From: Qipengyuania vulgaris
GTDB taxonomy: Bacteria; Pseudomonadota; Alphaproteobacteria; Sphingomonadales; Sphingomonadaceae
DNA length: 64,000 nucleotides
Assembly (NCBI GenBank): GCA_000756795.1
Contig: CCSI01000002.1
Span: 434,001 to 498,000, forward strand
Direction of reading: 5' to 3'
In this document: positions 44,144 to 52,315 of the stretch, piece by piece
How positions within the stretch are numbered: the first letter of the stretch is position 1
Layout: each line of letters begins with the position of its first letter
Program-made: the position numbers and the translations under genes
The notes under the pieces: model-generated
Databases searched by the model: none
Told to the model about the DNA's origin: nothing
Seen by the model: only the letters and a program-made list of their open reading frames with translations

Positions 44144-44398
44144 TTATGGCAAGGCCCTACGGCGCATGACATTATAGAGGCCTATCAGGACGATAGCGCC
44201 GAGCATGGCCCACATGAGCGTACTGGCTCGAATTGCGCCCAGGAAAACGCCGCCCGAGGTGGCCATGCCCACAGCCAGCGAACCGACGAGGCCTGCCACA
44301 ACATTGCGCAGGATCGAGCGCCCGTCTTCGATTTGAAGGGCAATCGTCGCCAGCCAGCCAAGCAGCGCGCCGGTAACAATCAGGATTATCAGGCCCAT
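44144..44398 (-). CDS. GlsB/YeaQ/YmgE family membrane protein
   Basis: This 84-residue inner-membrane protein has three hydrophobic helices (about 3-20, 30-50 and 58-78). It has the Gly-rich family pattern GLIILIVTGALLGWLATIAL and NVVAGLVGSLAVGM. Members, also called transglycosylase-associated proteins, are induced by stress in several bacteria; no mechanism is established. ATG 44398 was chosen because it begins the family's first helix. It lies beside two acidic lipoproteins on the same strand. Confidence 0.85.
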   Translation of the reverse strand: MGLIILIVTGALLGWLATIALQIEDGRSILRNVVAGLVGSLAVGMATSGGVFLGAIRASTLMWAMLGAIVLIGLYNVMRRRALP

Positions 44399-44490
44399 GT
44401 AAGCGTCCTTGCGAGAGGTATTCGTCCAACCCAATTCGCGCCCGTGCGGATGGTTCCGCAAATGCGACGGAATGCAGCCCTTATGTGACT

Positions 44491-45285
44491 TCAGAGCAAC
44501 GTGAGGAGAGCCACGCCGAGAATGACCCGATAGATCACGAAGACCATCATCGAAGCCTTCTTGAGGAAGTTCATCAGGAACATCATCGTGGCGAGCGCGG
44601 TGAAGAAGGTGAGGATGCCCGAAACCAGCGCATCCTGCTGCATCTGGGCGGTCGCTTCCGAAAGGTCGAAAGCGGCGAGAAGCCCTGCTCCGAACACCGC
44701 AGGGATGGCCAAGAGGAAGGAGAAGCGCGCCGATTCCACCCGGCCATATCCCAGCGCGCGTGCTGCCGTCATGGTCGCGCCCGAGCGGCTGGTGCCAGGG
44801 ATGAGCGCCATGGCCTGCGCAATGCCGACGAGGATCGCGTCCTTAAGGCTCATGTCCTCATACGCCTTGGTTTGCTTGCCGAACTTGTCGGCGAGGCCGA
44901 GCAGGATGCCGAAGATGATGAGATTGGTGGCGACGAGGTCGGTCGAGCGGAAGCCTTCGAGATAGCCCCCCATCTTGATGACGAGTCCCGCGACTACGGC
45001 AGGGATGGTCCCTATGGCGATGAACCAGAACAGGCGACGCTGCTCGTCGTCCTTGCCGAACCCGACACTGGCGAAACCGCCACGAGCGAGGCCAACCACG
45101 TCCTTCCTGAAATAGAGGATGATTGCGAGCAGCGAGCCCACATGCACCGCCACATCGATGAGCGGGCCCTGATCGGGAAAGTCGGTCAGCTTCGGTATCA
45201 GGATGAGGTGTCCCGAGGAGGAAATCGGGAGGAATTCTGTGATACCCTGGACAATCGCGATGATGAGTTCTTGCAGGAAGGTCAT
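44491..45285 (-). CDS. uppP: Undecaprenyl-diphosphatase
   Basis: This 264-residue integral membrane phosphatase recycles the lipid carrier for peptidoglycan and other surface polymers, and overexpression gives bacitracin resistance. E17 of QGITEFLPISSSGHL and the second motif ALIPGTSRSGATM match the characterised active site. About eight hydrophobic helices are visible. ATG 45285 matches the E. coli N-terminus; a GTG six codons upstream is possible. The gene is convergent with nothing and follows a gene-free block. Confidence 0.94.
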   Translation of the reverse strand: MTFLQELIIAIVQGITEFLPISSSGHLILIPKLTDFPDQGPLIDVAVHVGSLLAIILYFRKDVVGLARGGFASVGFGKDDEQRRLFWFIAIGTIPAVVAGLVIKMGGYLEGFRSTDLVATNLIIFGILLGLADKFGKQTKAYEDMSLKDAILVGIAQAMALIPGTSRSGATMTAARALGYGRVESARFSFLLAIPAVFGAGLLAAFDLSEATAQMQQDALVSGILTFFTALATMMFLMNFLKKASMMVFVIYRVILGVALLTLL

Positions 45286-45339
45286 GGCGCGGAGCGATGG
45301 CACAATGCCTTTTCAAGTCAAATTCTTTTGTTTTCTCCC

Positions 45340-45480
45340 TCAGACGCCGGGCGGCGGACGTCCGTCCGCCTCGGCTCCGGCCTAACCGGCCGACGCGCCT
45401 GCAGGTGGCCTTTGGCCAGCTGCGTCTTCGACTTCGCTTCCGCGCTTTGACTGCCGTGCCCAGGTTCAGCCATTCGGAGA
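45340..45480. other. Gene-free palindromic block
   Basis: No gene was found. It holds GGCGGAC/GTCCGCC (45353-45370), CCGG/CCGG near 45377-45389 and TGGCC/GGCCA near 45406, all small perfect hairpins. CTTTGACTGCCGTG follows near 45448 and is shared with the block before xth. It lies between the uppP start and the terminator of the M13 peptidase gene, so it may contain the uppP promoter, which I could not pick out. Confidence 0.5.
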
Positions 45481-45485
45481 ACTTC

Positions 45486-45515
45486 AAAACCCCGCCGACC
45501 ATTAGGCCGACGGGG
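45486..45515 (-). terminator. Terminator of the M13 peptidase gene
   Basis: On the minus strand CCCCGTCGGCC pairs with GGTCGGCGGGG around TAAT, with two G-T pairs, then TTTT follows (45489-45486). It begins 27 nt after the peptidase stop. Confidence 0.8.
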
Positions 45516-45541
45516 CTTCCAATCTAAATCCCTAAACGCGC

Positions 45542-47671
45542 TTACCAGATACGGATGCGCTCTTCGGGCGGAAGGTAGAGGTCGTCATCCGGAGTTACGC
45601 CGAAGGCTTCGTACCATGCGTCCATGTTCCGCACGATGCCATTGGTCCGATACATAGCCGGACTGTGCGGACCGTTACGAAGCTGGCTGCGCAGCGAGTC
45701 TTCGCGGTAGGCAGAGCGCCAGACCTGCGCCCAGGCGAGGAAGAAGCGCTGGTCGCCCGTCAGACCGTCGATAACCGGGACTTCCTGCCCTTCGGTGGCC
45801 AGCTTGTAGGCGCGGTAAGCCATCGAGAGGCCGCCGAGGTCGCCGATGTTCTCGCCCAGCGCGAGGCGGCCGTTGACGCAGGTCTCCCCGTCATCGAGCG
45901 GGCAGAACTGGTTGTACTGTTCGACCAGCTTGTCGCCCAAGGCATCGAAATTCGCGCGGTCCTCTTCGGTCCACCAGTTGCGCAGCGCGCCAGAGGCGTC
46001 GGACTTGGAGCCCTGATCGTCGAAGCCGTGGCCGATTTCGTGCCCGATCACACCGCCAATCGCGCCGTAATTCACCGCGATATCGGCGTCCTTACCGAAA
46101 AACGGCTGCTGCAGGATGCCTGCGGGGAAGACGATTTCGTTCTTCGACGGGTTGTAATAGGCGTTCACCGTCTGCGGCAGCATGAACCACTCGGTCCGGT
46201 CGATCGGCTGGCCGAGTTTGGCGAGGTTGTCCTCCATGCCCCACTTCGTTGCCGCCATCATGTTGGCAATCGGGTTGCCGGCCGTGATGACGAGCCCGTC
46301 ATAGGTTTCGAGGTTGTCGCGGTAGCCGATCTTCGGGTCGAAGGTATCGAGCTTGGCCATCGCCTGGACCTTGGTCTCATCGGTCATCCAGTCGATTTCC
46401 TTCAGCGACTCGGCCAGCGCTAGACGCAGGTTCGCCACCAGCTCGTCCATCTCGGACTTGCTCTCGGGCGGGAAGAACCGCTCGACATAGGACGCGCCCA
46501 GAAGCTCGCCGAGCATGCCCTCGGTTGCGCCCACGGCTCGCTTCCAGCGGTCACGCTGTTCGGGGACGCCGCGCAGCGCCGTGCCGTAGAACGCAAAATT
46601 GGCCTCGTCGAAACGCGTAGGCAGTATAGCTGCATTGTTCGACAGGAAGTTCTTCAGCGTCCATGCGCGCAGCACTTCCATGTCGGTTTCGGCCAGCAGT
46701 TCGAACATTGCGGGCGTGCCGCCGCCGATCTTCGCAACGGTCTCGTCACTCAGCTCAAGCTCGGCAATACGCTCTGCCGAAGGCGGGATGTCGCCGACGA
46801 TGTAGCGGTCGTTGTCGGCAAGCCCCATGGCGTTGATCATCGCCGCGATGGGGAACGCATCGGAGAGGCCCTCCACCTCTTCGGGGCTCAATGCGGTATA
46901 GGTAAGGTCACGGTTGCGGCGAACGGTGCGGTCCCAGGCCACCTTGCGTGCGAAGCTGTCTTCGAGGTCATAGACCTGCTGCGCCATTCCGGCAGCGTCC
47001 TCGAACCCTGCCTCGCCCATGAGGAAGGTCAGATAGTCCTGGTAGGCCTTGCGAACGGCGAAACCCTTCTCGCTTTCGTCGAAATAATATTCGCGGTCGG
47101 GCATGCCGAGGCCGCCGCTGCCGAGGTAGAAGGAATATCGCGTCGGTTCCTTGCTATCGACGTTGACGAAACCGCCGATGGGCGAGGGGTAGCCCGGTGT
47201 CGCCCACAGCGTGGCCAGCTTGGTCAGCGTGTCGGCCTCGCGGATTTTCGCAAGGTAAGGTTCGGCAGGCGCGAGGCCGGCGGCATTGATGGCGTCGGTA
47301 TCGAGGTAGCTGGTATAGGCATCGACAATCCGGCGCTCGTTGGCGGTCAGCTCGCTTGCGGGCTTGCCGGTCAGTTCATCGATGACCGACTTCACGTCGA
47401 AGGTGGATTTTTCGCCGAGAAGGTCGAAGGCCCCGAAGCGGCCGCGGTCTGCGGGCAGCGGGTTGCTGTCGATCCACACCTGATTGGCATAGGCGAAGAA
47501 GTCGTCGCCCGGATCGATATCGGGCGAGAGGTAATCGGTGTCGAAACCCCATTCGCCGAAGCTCATCGTCGGTGCCGCGGTTTCCTCTGCAGGCGCGTCT
47601 TCGGCCATTGCGGGTGCGCTCATGGCAAGGGCCAGCGCCGATGCGCCGAGGGCAAGAATTCTGGTCTTCAT
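45542..47671 (-). CDS. M13 family (neprilysin-like) zinc metallopeptidase
   Basis: This is a 709-residue exported endopeptidase. ATG 47671 follows GGAGAG and starts a signal peptide cleaved near AMA-ED. The zinc site HEIGH lies near residue 543 (GVIGHEIGHGFDDQGS), the third ligand is the Glu of GENIGDLGG, and the substrate-binding NAFYNP-type motif is NAYYNPSKNEIVFPAG. The C-terminus ends RIW as in the family. The protein is full length. It probably degrades peptides in the periplasm, like the S9 enzyme at 16410. Confidence 0.94.
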   Translation of the reverse strand: MKTRILALGASALALAMSAPAMAEDAPAEETAAPTMSFGEWGFDTDYLSPDIDPGDDFFAYANQVWIDSNPLPADRGRFGAFDLLGEKSTFDVKSVIDELTGKPASELTANERRIVDAYTSYLDTDAINAAGLAPAEPYLAKIREADTLTKLATLWATPGYPSPIGGFVNVDSKEPTRYSFYLGSGGLGMPDREYYFDESEKGFAVRKAYQDYLTFLMGEAGFEDAAGMAQQVYDLEDSFARKVAWDRTVRRNRDLTYTALSPEEVEGLSDAFPIAAMINAMGLADNDRYIVGDIPPSAERIAELELSDETVAKIGGGTPAMFELLAETDMEVLRAWTLKNFLSNNAAILPTRFDEANFAFYGTALRGVPEQRDRWKRAVGATEGMLGELLGASYVERFFPPESKSEMDELVANLRLALAESLKEIDWMTDETKVQAMAKLDTFDPKIGYRDNLETYDGLVITAGNPIANMMAATKWGMEDNLAKLGQPIDRTEWFMLPQTVNAYYNPSKNEIVFPAGILQQPFFGKDADIAVNYGAIGGVIGHEIGHGFDDQGSKSDASGALRNWWTEEDRANFDALGDKLVEQYNQFCPLDDGETCVNGRLALGENIGDLGGLSMAYRAYKLATEGQEVPVIDGLTGDQRFFLAWAQVWRSAYREDSLRSQLRNGPHSPAMYRTNGIVRNMDAWYEAFGVTPDDDLYLPPEERIRIW

Positions 47672-47801
47672 GTAATCTCTCCGGTCAGTCCCGGTCGTGC
47701 CCGCTTCCCCAAGCGTGCATGCGACCGCGTGCAGCCTGTCTAGCAGCGTGTGCGCCCGGGAGTCGCAGTTTATCGAGGGTCTTGCAGGTTTGGTCGAGCC
47801 G

Positions 47802-49619
47802 TCAGGCGGCTTCGTGACCGAACTGGAGCTTGGCAAGGCGCGCGTAGAGCCCGCCATTGGCCGCCAGCTGGTCATGCGTGCCCTGTTCGACGAGGCGCCC
47901 GTCCTCCATCACCACGATGCGATCCGCCGCGCGCACGGTGGCAAGCCGGTGGGCGATAACCAGTGTGGTGCGGTTTTCCATGAGGTGGTCGAGCGCGTCC
48001 TGCACCAGCCGCTCGCTCTCGGCATCGAGCGCGCTGGTCGCTTCGTCGAGCAGCAGGATGGGCGCATCGCGAAGCAGCGCGCGGGCAATGGCTACGCGCT
48101 GGCGCTGGCCACCCGACAATTGCGTGCCGTTTTCACCGAGATAGGTGTCGAGCCCCTGCGGCAGGTTCTCGAGGAATTCGGTGGCGTTCGCGGCGCGCGC
48201 CGCGGCCCAGATGTCCTCCTCGCTCGCATCCCAATTGCCGTAGCGTAGGTTGTCGCGCGCGCTGGCGGAGAAGAGCACGCCCTCCTGCGGGACGAAGGCG
48301 ATGCGCTTGCGAACCTCGGCAGGGTCGGCCTTGGTCAGCGGAATGCCATCGAGGCGGATGGTGCCCGCTTGCGGGTCGTAGAACCGCTCGGCAAGCTGGA
48401 AGATGGTCGACTTGCCGCCGCCAGAAGGGCCGACGATAGCCACCGTCTCGCCCGGTTCGACTTCGAGCGTGAAGTCGGTGAGCGCGGGCGTTTCGAGCCG
48501 GGTCGGATAGCGGAACGTAACATTGCGGAACGACAGGCTGCCGCGCGGCGGGTTGGGCAGAACTTGCGGTTTCTGCGGCGCGGCGATGTCGGGGGTCTCC
48601 TGAAGCAGTTCGGACAGGCGGCTGGCCGCTCCGCTTGCGCGCAGCAGGTCGCCATAGACTTCGGTCAATGCTCCGAATGCCCCGGCAACGAGGCCGGCAG
48701 TGAGCACGAAAGCAGCAATCGTACCGCCTGAAATCGTGCCTTCGTTGACCGCGTCCGCGCCGCGCCAGACCAGCATGGTGATGCCGCCGAAGACGACGAA
48801 AATGACAATCGCGGTGAAGGCCGCGCGAATGATGATGCGCCGCTTGGCGACAGTGAAGGTGCGCTCTACCGCATCGCGGAAACGGCCATGTTCGCGCGTT
48901 TCCTGGTTGAAGCCCTGCACGATTTTCATCGCCGATAGGACTTCGGTCACCATGGCGCCGATATCCGCGACGCGGTCCTGGCTCGTCCGGCTGACTTTTC
49001 GCAGGCGTCGCCCGAAAAAGGTGATGGGGATGACGATGGCCGGAATGATGAGCAGCATGCCCGCGGTTAGGCTCGGCACGAGATAGAAGAGGTAGGCCGT
49101 GCCGCCGATGGCAACCAGCGTGTTGCGCAGCGCGACCGAGACCGTACTGCCCACGGTCGTTTCGATGAGCGCGGTGTCGGAGGTCATCCGGCTGGAGATT
49201 TCCTTGGGGCTGTTTTCCTCGTAGAAACCGGGTGCGAGGCGCAGCAGGTTCTCCTGAACGCGCAGGCGGACATCGGCGACAACGCGCTCGCCCAGCCAGC
49301 TTACGAAATAGAACCGCATCGCCGTGCCCAGCGCGAGCACGCAGACAATCATAAGGAGGTAGCGGAACCAGCGCTCCATTTCGGCAGCGTTGCCGCCTTC
49401 GCCGAAGCCACTGTCGATTACCATTTTAAAGCCGGCAGGAATGGCCAGCGTCGCCGCCGCCGTAATCAGCAGCGCGACCAGCGCGAGCGCGACGTGGCCG
49501 GGATATTTCGCCATCGAAGCGAAAACCATCGCCAGCGGCTTGAGGCTGCGGCTTTCGCGCTCGCCCTTGCGGCGGAAAAGCCCGCGTTTCGGTTTCGGAT
49601 TGGTGCCCGTCTCGTCCAT
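47802..49619 (-). CDS. ABC transporter, fused permease and ATPase (ABCB/MsbA-like exporter)
   Basis: This 605-residue half-transporter would work as a homodimer. Six membrane helices (about 35-330) precede the nucleotide-binding domain, with Walker A GPSGGGKST near residue 395, Q-loop FVPQEGVLF, signature LSGGQRQRVA and Walker B ILLLDEATSALD. The best-known relatives move lipids or drugs; the substrate is not predictable. ATG 49619 was preferred to an upstream TTG. It is divergent from the PHA depolymerase, so the palindrome at 49689 lies in its promoter region too. Confidence 0.92.
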   Translation of the reverse strand: MDETGTNPKPKRGLFRRKGERESRSLKPLAMVFASMAKYPGHVALALVALLITAAATLAIPAGFKMVIDSGFGEGGNAAEMERWFRYLLMIVCVLALGTAMRFYFVSWLGERVVADVRLRVQENLLRLAPGFYEENSPKEISSRMTSDTALIETTVGSTVSVALRNTLVAIGGTAYLFYLVPSLTAGMLLIIPAIVIPITFFGRRLRKVSRTSQDRVADIGAMVTEVLSAMKIVQGFNQETREHGRFRDAVERTFTVAKRRIIIRAAFTAIVIFVVFGGITMLVWRGADAVNEGTISGGTIAAFVLTAGLVAGAFGALTEVYGDLLRASGAASRLSELLQETPDIAAPQKPQVLPNPPRGSLSFRNVTFRYPTRLETPALTDFTLEVEPGETVAIVGPSGGGKSTIFQLAERFYDPQAGTIRLDGIPLTKADPAEVRKRIAFVPQEGVLFSASARDNLRYGNWDASEEDIWAAARAANATEFLENLPQGLDTYLGENGTQLSGGQRQRVAIARALLRDAPILLLDEATSALDAESERLVQDALDHLMENRTTLVIAHRLATVRAADRIVVMEDGRLVEQGTHDQLAANGGLYARLAKLQFGHEAA

Positions 49620-49688
49620 CGCGTCCAACTAGTCACGGGCGGCGGTAAAATCCACACTCGAGGCACCTTACCGGCACTTTTACCCAGT

Positions 49689-49703
49689 TTGTGCATTGCA
49701 CAA
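49689..49703. promoter_or_regulatory. Palindromic TGCA-rich operator candidate upstream of the PHA depolymerase gene
   Basis: TTGTGCATTGCACAA is a perfect 7+1+7 inverted repeat, 85 nt upstream of the depolymerase ATG. PhaR-type regulators of PHA genes are known to bind TGC-rich palindromes, so this is a plausible PhaR site; no phaR gene is in the window. The spacing would also allow action on the divergent ABC exporter gene, whose ATG is 70 nt away. Confidence 0.5.
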
Positions 49704-49787
49704 TGAGATTTCACGCGGCACACTCCCGCTCTTTGTCGAGGACACCCGCAAGCCACAACACACAAGCGCGGGTCGCAGGGGATTACG

Positions 49788-51008
49788 ATGCTTTACCACA
49801 TGCACGAGCTGCAGAAGAGCTGGCTGTCGAGTGCCAGCACATGGGCTTCCATCGGGGCGGAGATGCTCTCCAACCCGGCGCTGCCCTTCGGCTACATGGG
49901 CATGGGCCCCATGGCCTCGAGCGCGCTCGAAGTCTTCGCGCACGCCACCGCGACCTATGGCAAGCCCGCATGGGGCATCGAGAGCGTGACGGTTGGCAAA
50001 GAGGCCCATCCGGTGGTCGAGGCCACGGTCGTCAACAAGCCCTTCGGCGATTTGAAGCGTTTCGAGCGCGAAAACCTGCCCGAAGATGCGCCGCGCCTCC
50101 TCATCGTCGCCCCGATGAGCGGCCACTATGCCACGCTGCTTCGCGGCACGGTCGAGCGGATGCTGCAGGAATATGTCGTCTACGTCACCGACTGGGCAGA
50201 TGCGCGCACCGTGCCGCTGCATGAAGGCCAGTTCGACCTCGACGACTACATGGATTACGTCATTGAGTTCCTTGAGCATATCGGCCCCGGCGCGCACGCC
50301 ATGGCGGTGTGCCAGCCTTCGGTCCCTGTCTTTGCCGCCACCGCCATCATGAACCGCGATGGCCACGAGTGCGCGCCCAAGACGCTTACTATGATGGGCG
50401 GACCGATCGACACGCGCTGCTCGCCCACCAGCGTCAACGACCTTGCGATGGAGCGCCCGATCGAGTGGTTCCGCCACAATGTCATCGCCACCGTGCCGAT
50501 GCAGTATCGCGGCGCGGGGCGGCAGGTGTACCCCGGGTTCATGCAGCTCGCCGGCTTCATGAGCATGAATCTCGGCAATCACATGATGAGCCATTACGAG
50601 ATGTTCAAACACCTCACCGTGGGCGACGAGGCGAGTGCGCAGGCGACCAAGGACTTCTACGACGAATACCGCAGCGTCTGCGACATGACGGCCGAATTCT
50701 ACCTGCAGACGGTGCAGGAGGTGTTCCAGGACCACGCCATCCCCAACGGCACCTTTATGCACCGCGGCAAGCGCATCGATTTGGGCGACATCACGACCAC
50801 CGCGCTGCTCGCCATCGAGGGCGAGCGCGACGATATCTCAGGGCTGGGCCAGACCCGCGCCGCGCTGGAGCTGACGCCGAACCTCGATGTGTCGAAAAAG
50901 CGCTACTATATGGCCGAAGGCGCCGGGCATTACGGCATCTTCAACGGCAGCAAATGGCGCGGCAAGATCGCGCCGGTGGTGGAGGAATTCGTTGCCGCGC
51001 ATGGGTGA
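49788..51008 (+). CDS. phaZ: Intracellular polyhydroxyalkanoate depolymerase
   Basis: This 406-residue alpha/beta hydrolase degrades native PHA granules inside the cell. The nucleophile is cysteine C175 in MAVCQPSVP, as in the Ralstonia PhaZ1 type, rather than the serine of lipase boxes. The Asp (EGERDDISG) and His (GAGHYGIFNG) of the triad are present. An AGGGG site precedes ATG 49788. Products would feed the thiolase and acyl-CoA enzymes. A weak terminator follows. Confidence 0.94.
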   Translation: MLYHMHELQKSWLSSASTWASIGAEMLSNPALPFGYMGMGPMASSALEVFAHATATYGKPAWGIESVTVGKEAHPVVEATVVNKPFGDLKRFERENLPEDAPRLLIVAPMSGHYATLLRGTVERMLQEYVVYVTDWADARTVPLHEGQFDLDDYMDYVIEFLEHIGPGAHAMAVCQPSVPVFAATAIMNRDGHECAPKTLTMMGGPIDTRCSPTSVNDLAMERPIEWFRHNVIATVPMQYRGAGRQVYPGFMQLAGFMSMNLGNHMMSHYEMFKHLTVGDEASAQATKDFYDEYRSVCDMTAEFYLQTVQEVFQDHAIPNGTFMHRGKRIDLGDITTTALLAIEGERDDISGLGQTRAALELTPNLDVSKKRYYMAEGAGHYGIFNGSKWRGKIAPVVEEFVAAHG

Positions 51009-51035
51009 GGGGCGTGACTTAGACACCCCAATTTT
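51009..51035 (+). terminator. Weak terminator after phaZ
   Basis: GGGG and GT (51009-51015) pair with AC and CCCC (51023-51029) with one mismatch, followed by AATTTT (51030-51035). The stem is short, so the call is tentative. Confidence 0.35.
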
Positions 51036-51056
51036 CCTTGCCACACGCTACTACAA

Positions 51057-51085
51057 CCGTTCGGCCTGAGCCTGTCGAAGGCCAG
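51057..51085 (+). repeat. REP-like repeat, left copy
   Basis: It reads CCGTT, then CGGCCT, loop GAGCCTGTCGA, then AGGCCAG. The stem GGCCT/AGGCC has five pairs. The sequence type is common in sphingomonad intergenic regions (from memory, not searched). It lies 21 nt before the GIY-YIG start. Confidence 0.85.
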
Positions 51086-51106
51086 TCCTGACGGGTAGCG
51101 AAAAAA

Positions 51107-51391
51107 ATGCCCTTCCACGCCTACCTCCTGCGCTGCAACGACGGCAGCTACTACACGGGCCACACCGACAATCTCGACCTGCGTATCGCGCAGCATCAAA
51201 CAGGTGCGATAGGTGGATACACCGCCCAGCGATTACCCGTAAGGCTGATCTGGTCCGAAACCTTCGAGACCCGCGAAGAGGCGCTTTCGGCCGAACGTCA
51301 GATCAAGGGCTGGAGCCGCGCCAAGAAACAGGCGCTGATCGACAGTAATTGGGAGCTGGTGTCCGAGCTGGCAAAGAACCGCCAGCGCTAG
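51107..51391 (+). CDS. Small GIY-YIG nuclease-domain protein
   Basis: This 94-residue single-domain protein is of the YhbQ/URI type. The GIY-like strand is AYLLRC (Y6), the YIG-like turn is YYTG (15-18), the catalytic Arg is R26 (LDLRIAQH), His is H30, and the metal-binding Glu is probably E63 (LSAERQIKGW). The C-terminal motif WSRAKKQALI is typical of the family. Such proteins could nick DNA, but cellular roles are unknown. Its start has no clear ribosome site. Perfect inverted repeats enclose it, which suggests it acts on or moves with them. Confidence 0.87.
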   Translation: MPFHAYLLRCNDGSYYTGHTDNLDLRIAQHQTGAIGGYTAQRLPVRLIWSETFETREEALSAERQIKGWSRAKKQALIDSNWELVSELAKNRQR

Positions 51392-51415
51392 GCCTATGCT
51401 TGGCAACCGCTGCGG

Positions 51416-51444
51416 CTGGCCTTCGACAGGCTCAGGCCGAACGG
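51416..51444 (-). repeat. REP-like repeat, right copy
   Basis: It is the exact reverse complement of 51057-51085 over all 29 bases, starting 25 nt after the nuclease stop. Bases just outside and inside the two copies do not match, so the repeat is exactly 29 bp. Confidence 0.85.
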
Positions 51445-51475
51445 AGATGGGGATGCTTGGCTGGGCAAGTATCGC

Positions 51476-52315
51476 TCACCCCAACCGCTCCGCATGCCAT
51501 GCCACATGCTCGGCCATGAAGGTCGAGATGAAGTAGTAGGAATGGTCGTAGCCCTCCTGCATGCGGATTTCGGCGGGGATGCCGGCCTTGGCGCAAGCCA
51601 TCGAGAGGAGGCCGGTCTTGAGCTGCTCTTCGAGGAAGTTGTCAGCCGTGCCCTGGTCCACTAGCAGGTGATCGACCCGCGCGCCGCTATCGATCAGTGC
51701 GACGGCGTCGTGTTGGCTCCAAGCCTCGCGGTCTTCTCCGAGATAGCGTGACAGCGCCTTCTCGCCCCACGGCACCTTGCTCGGCGCGACGATGGGGGCG
51801 AAGGCGCTGACCGATTTGAAGCGGTCGGGTTTACGCAAGCCAATGGTGAGCGCGCCATGGCCTCCCATTGAGTGACCGGTGATGCCCTGGCGCGCCATGT
51901 CGGCGGGGAAGTTCGCCTCGATGAGCGCGGGCAGTTCGTCCTCGATATAGCTGCGCATGCGGTAGTGCTTCGACCACGGCTCCCGTGTCGCATCGACATA
52001 GAAGCCCGCGCCCTTGCCGAAGTCGTATTCCTCGCTCGCATCGGGCACATCGTCACCGCGCGGGCTGGTGTCGGGTGCGACAAAAATCACCCCGTGCTCC
52101 GCGCATGCCGCGCGGTATTCGCCCTTCTCGGTCACATTGGCATGCGTGCAGGTGAGGCCCGAGAGATACCACAGCACCGGCAGCTTCGCGCCCGTTTCGT
52201 GCGGCGGGACATAGACCGAGAAGGTCATCTCGGTCCCCGTCGCTTCCGACTGGTGCGAGAGGACGAACTGGTCGCCGCCAAAGGCCTTGTTCTGCGAGAG
52301 GTAGTCGAGGGTCAT
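51476..52315 (-). CDS. fghA: S-formylglutathione hydrolase
   Basis: This 279-residue serine esterase hydrolyses S-formylglutathione to formate and glutathione, the second step of glutathione-linked formaldehyde oxidation. Nucleophile S149 is in GITGHSMGGHGAL; the triad His is in GYDHSYYF near residue 258, and LSGLTCTHANVTEKG is the family oxyanion region. It ends a four-gene operon that starts with the class III alcohol dehydrogenase. Its start overlaps the stop of the YbaK/ProX gene (ATGA). Confidence 0.96.
   Translation of the reverse strand: MTLDYLSQNKAFGGDQFVLSHQSEATGTEMTFSVYVPPHETGAKLPVLWYLSGLTCTHANVTEKGEYRAACAEHGVIFVAPDTSPRGDDVPDASEEYDFGKGAGFYVDATREPWSKHYRMRSYIEDELPALIEANFPADMARQGITGHSMGGHGALTIGLRKPDRFKSVSAFAPIVAPSKVPWGEKALSRYLGEDREAWSQHDAVALIDSGARVDHLLVDQGTADNFLEEQLKTGLLSMACAKAGIPAEIRMQEGYDHSYYFISTFMAEHVAWHAERLG

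Larger units (their letters stand above)
51057..51444. mobile_element. GIY-YIG gene bounded by perfect 29-bp inverted repeats (candidate REP-type element)
   Basis: The unit is left repeat (51057-51085), nuclease gene (51107-51391), right repeat (51416-51444). The repeats are exact inverted copies of one another and belong to the same family as the hairpin pair at 24478-24555, with CCGTT outermost at both ends in each case. No target-site duplication is visible. No transposase is present; the GIY-YIG protein is the only coding content. Mobility is an inference from structure. Confidence 0.5.

Noticed and set aside
51057-51444. Insertion sequence with terminal inverted repeats
   Set aside because: No transposase, no DDE or HUH motif and no visible target duplication; the repeats belong to a hairpin family rather than classic IS ends.
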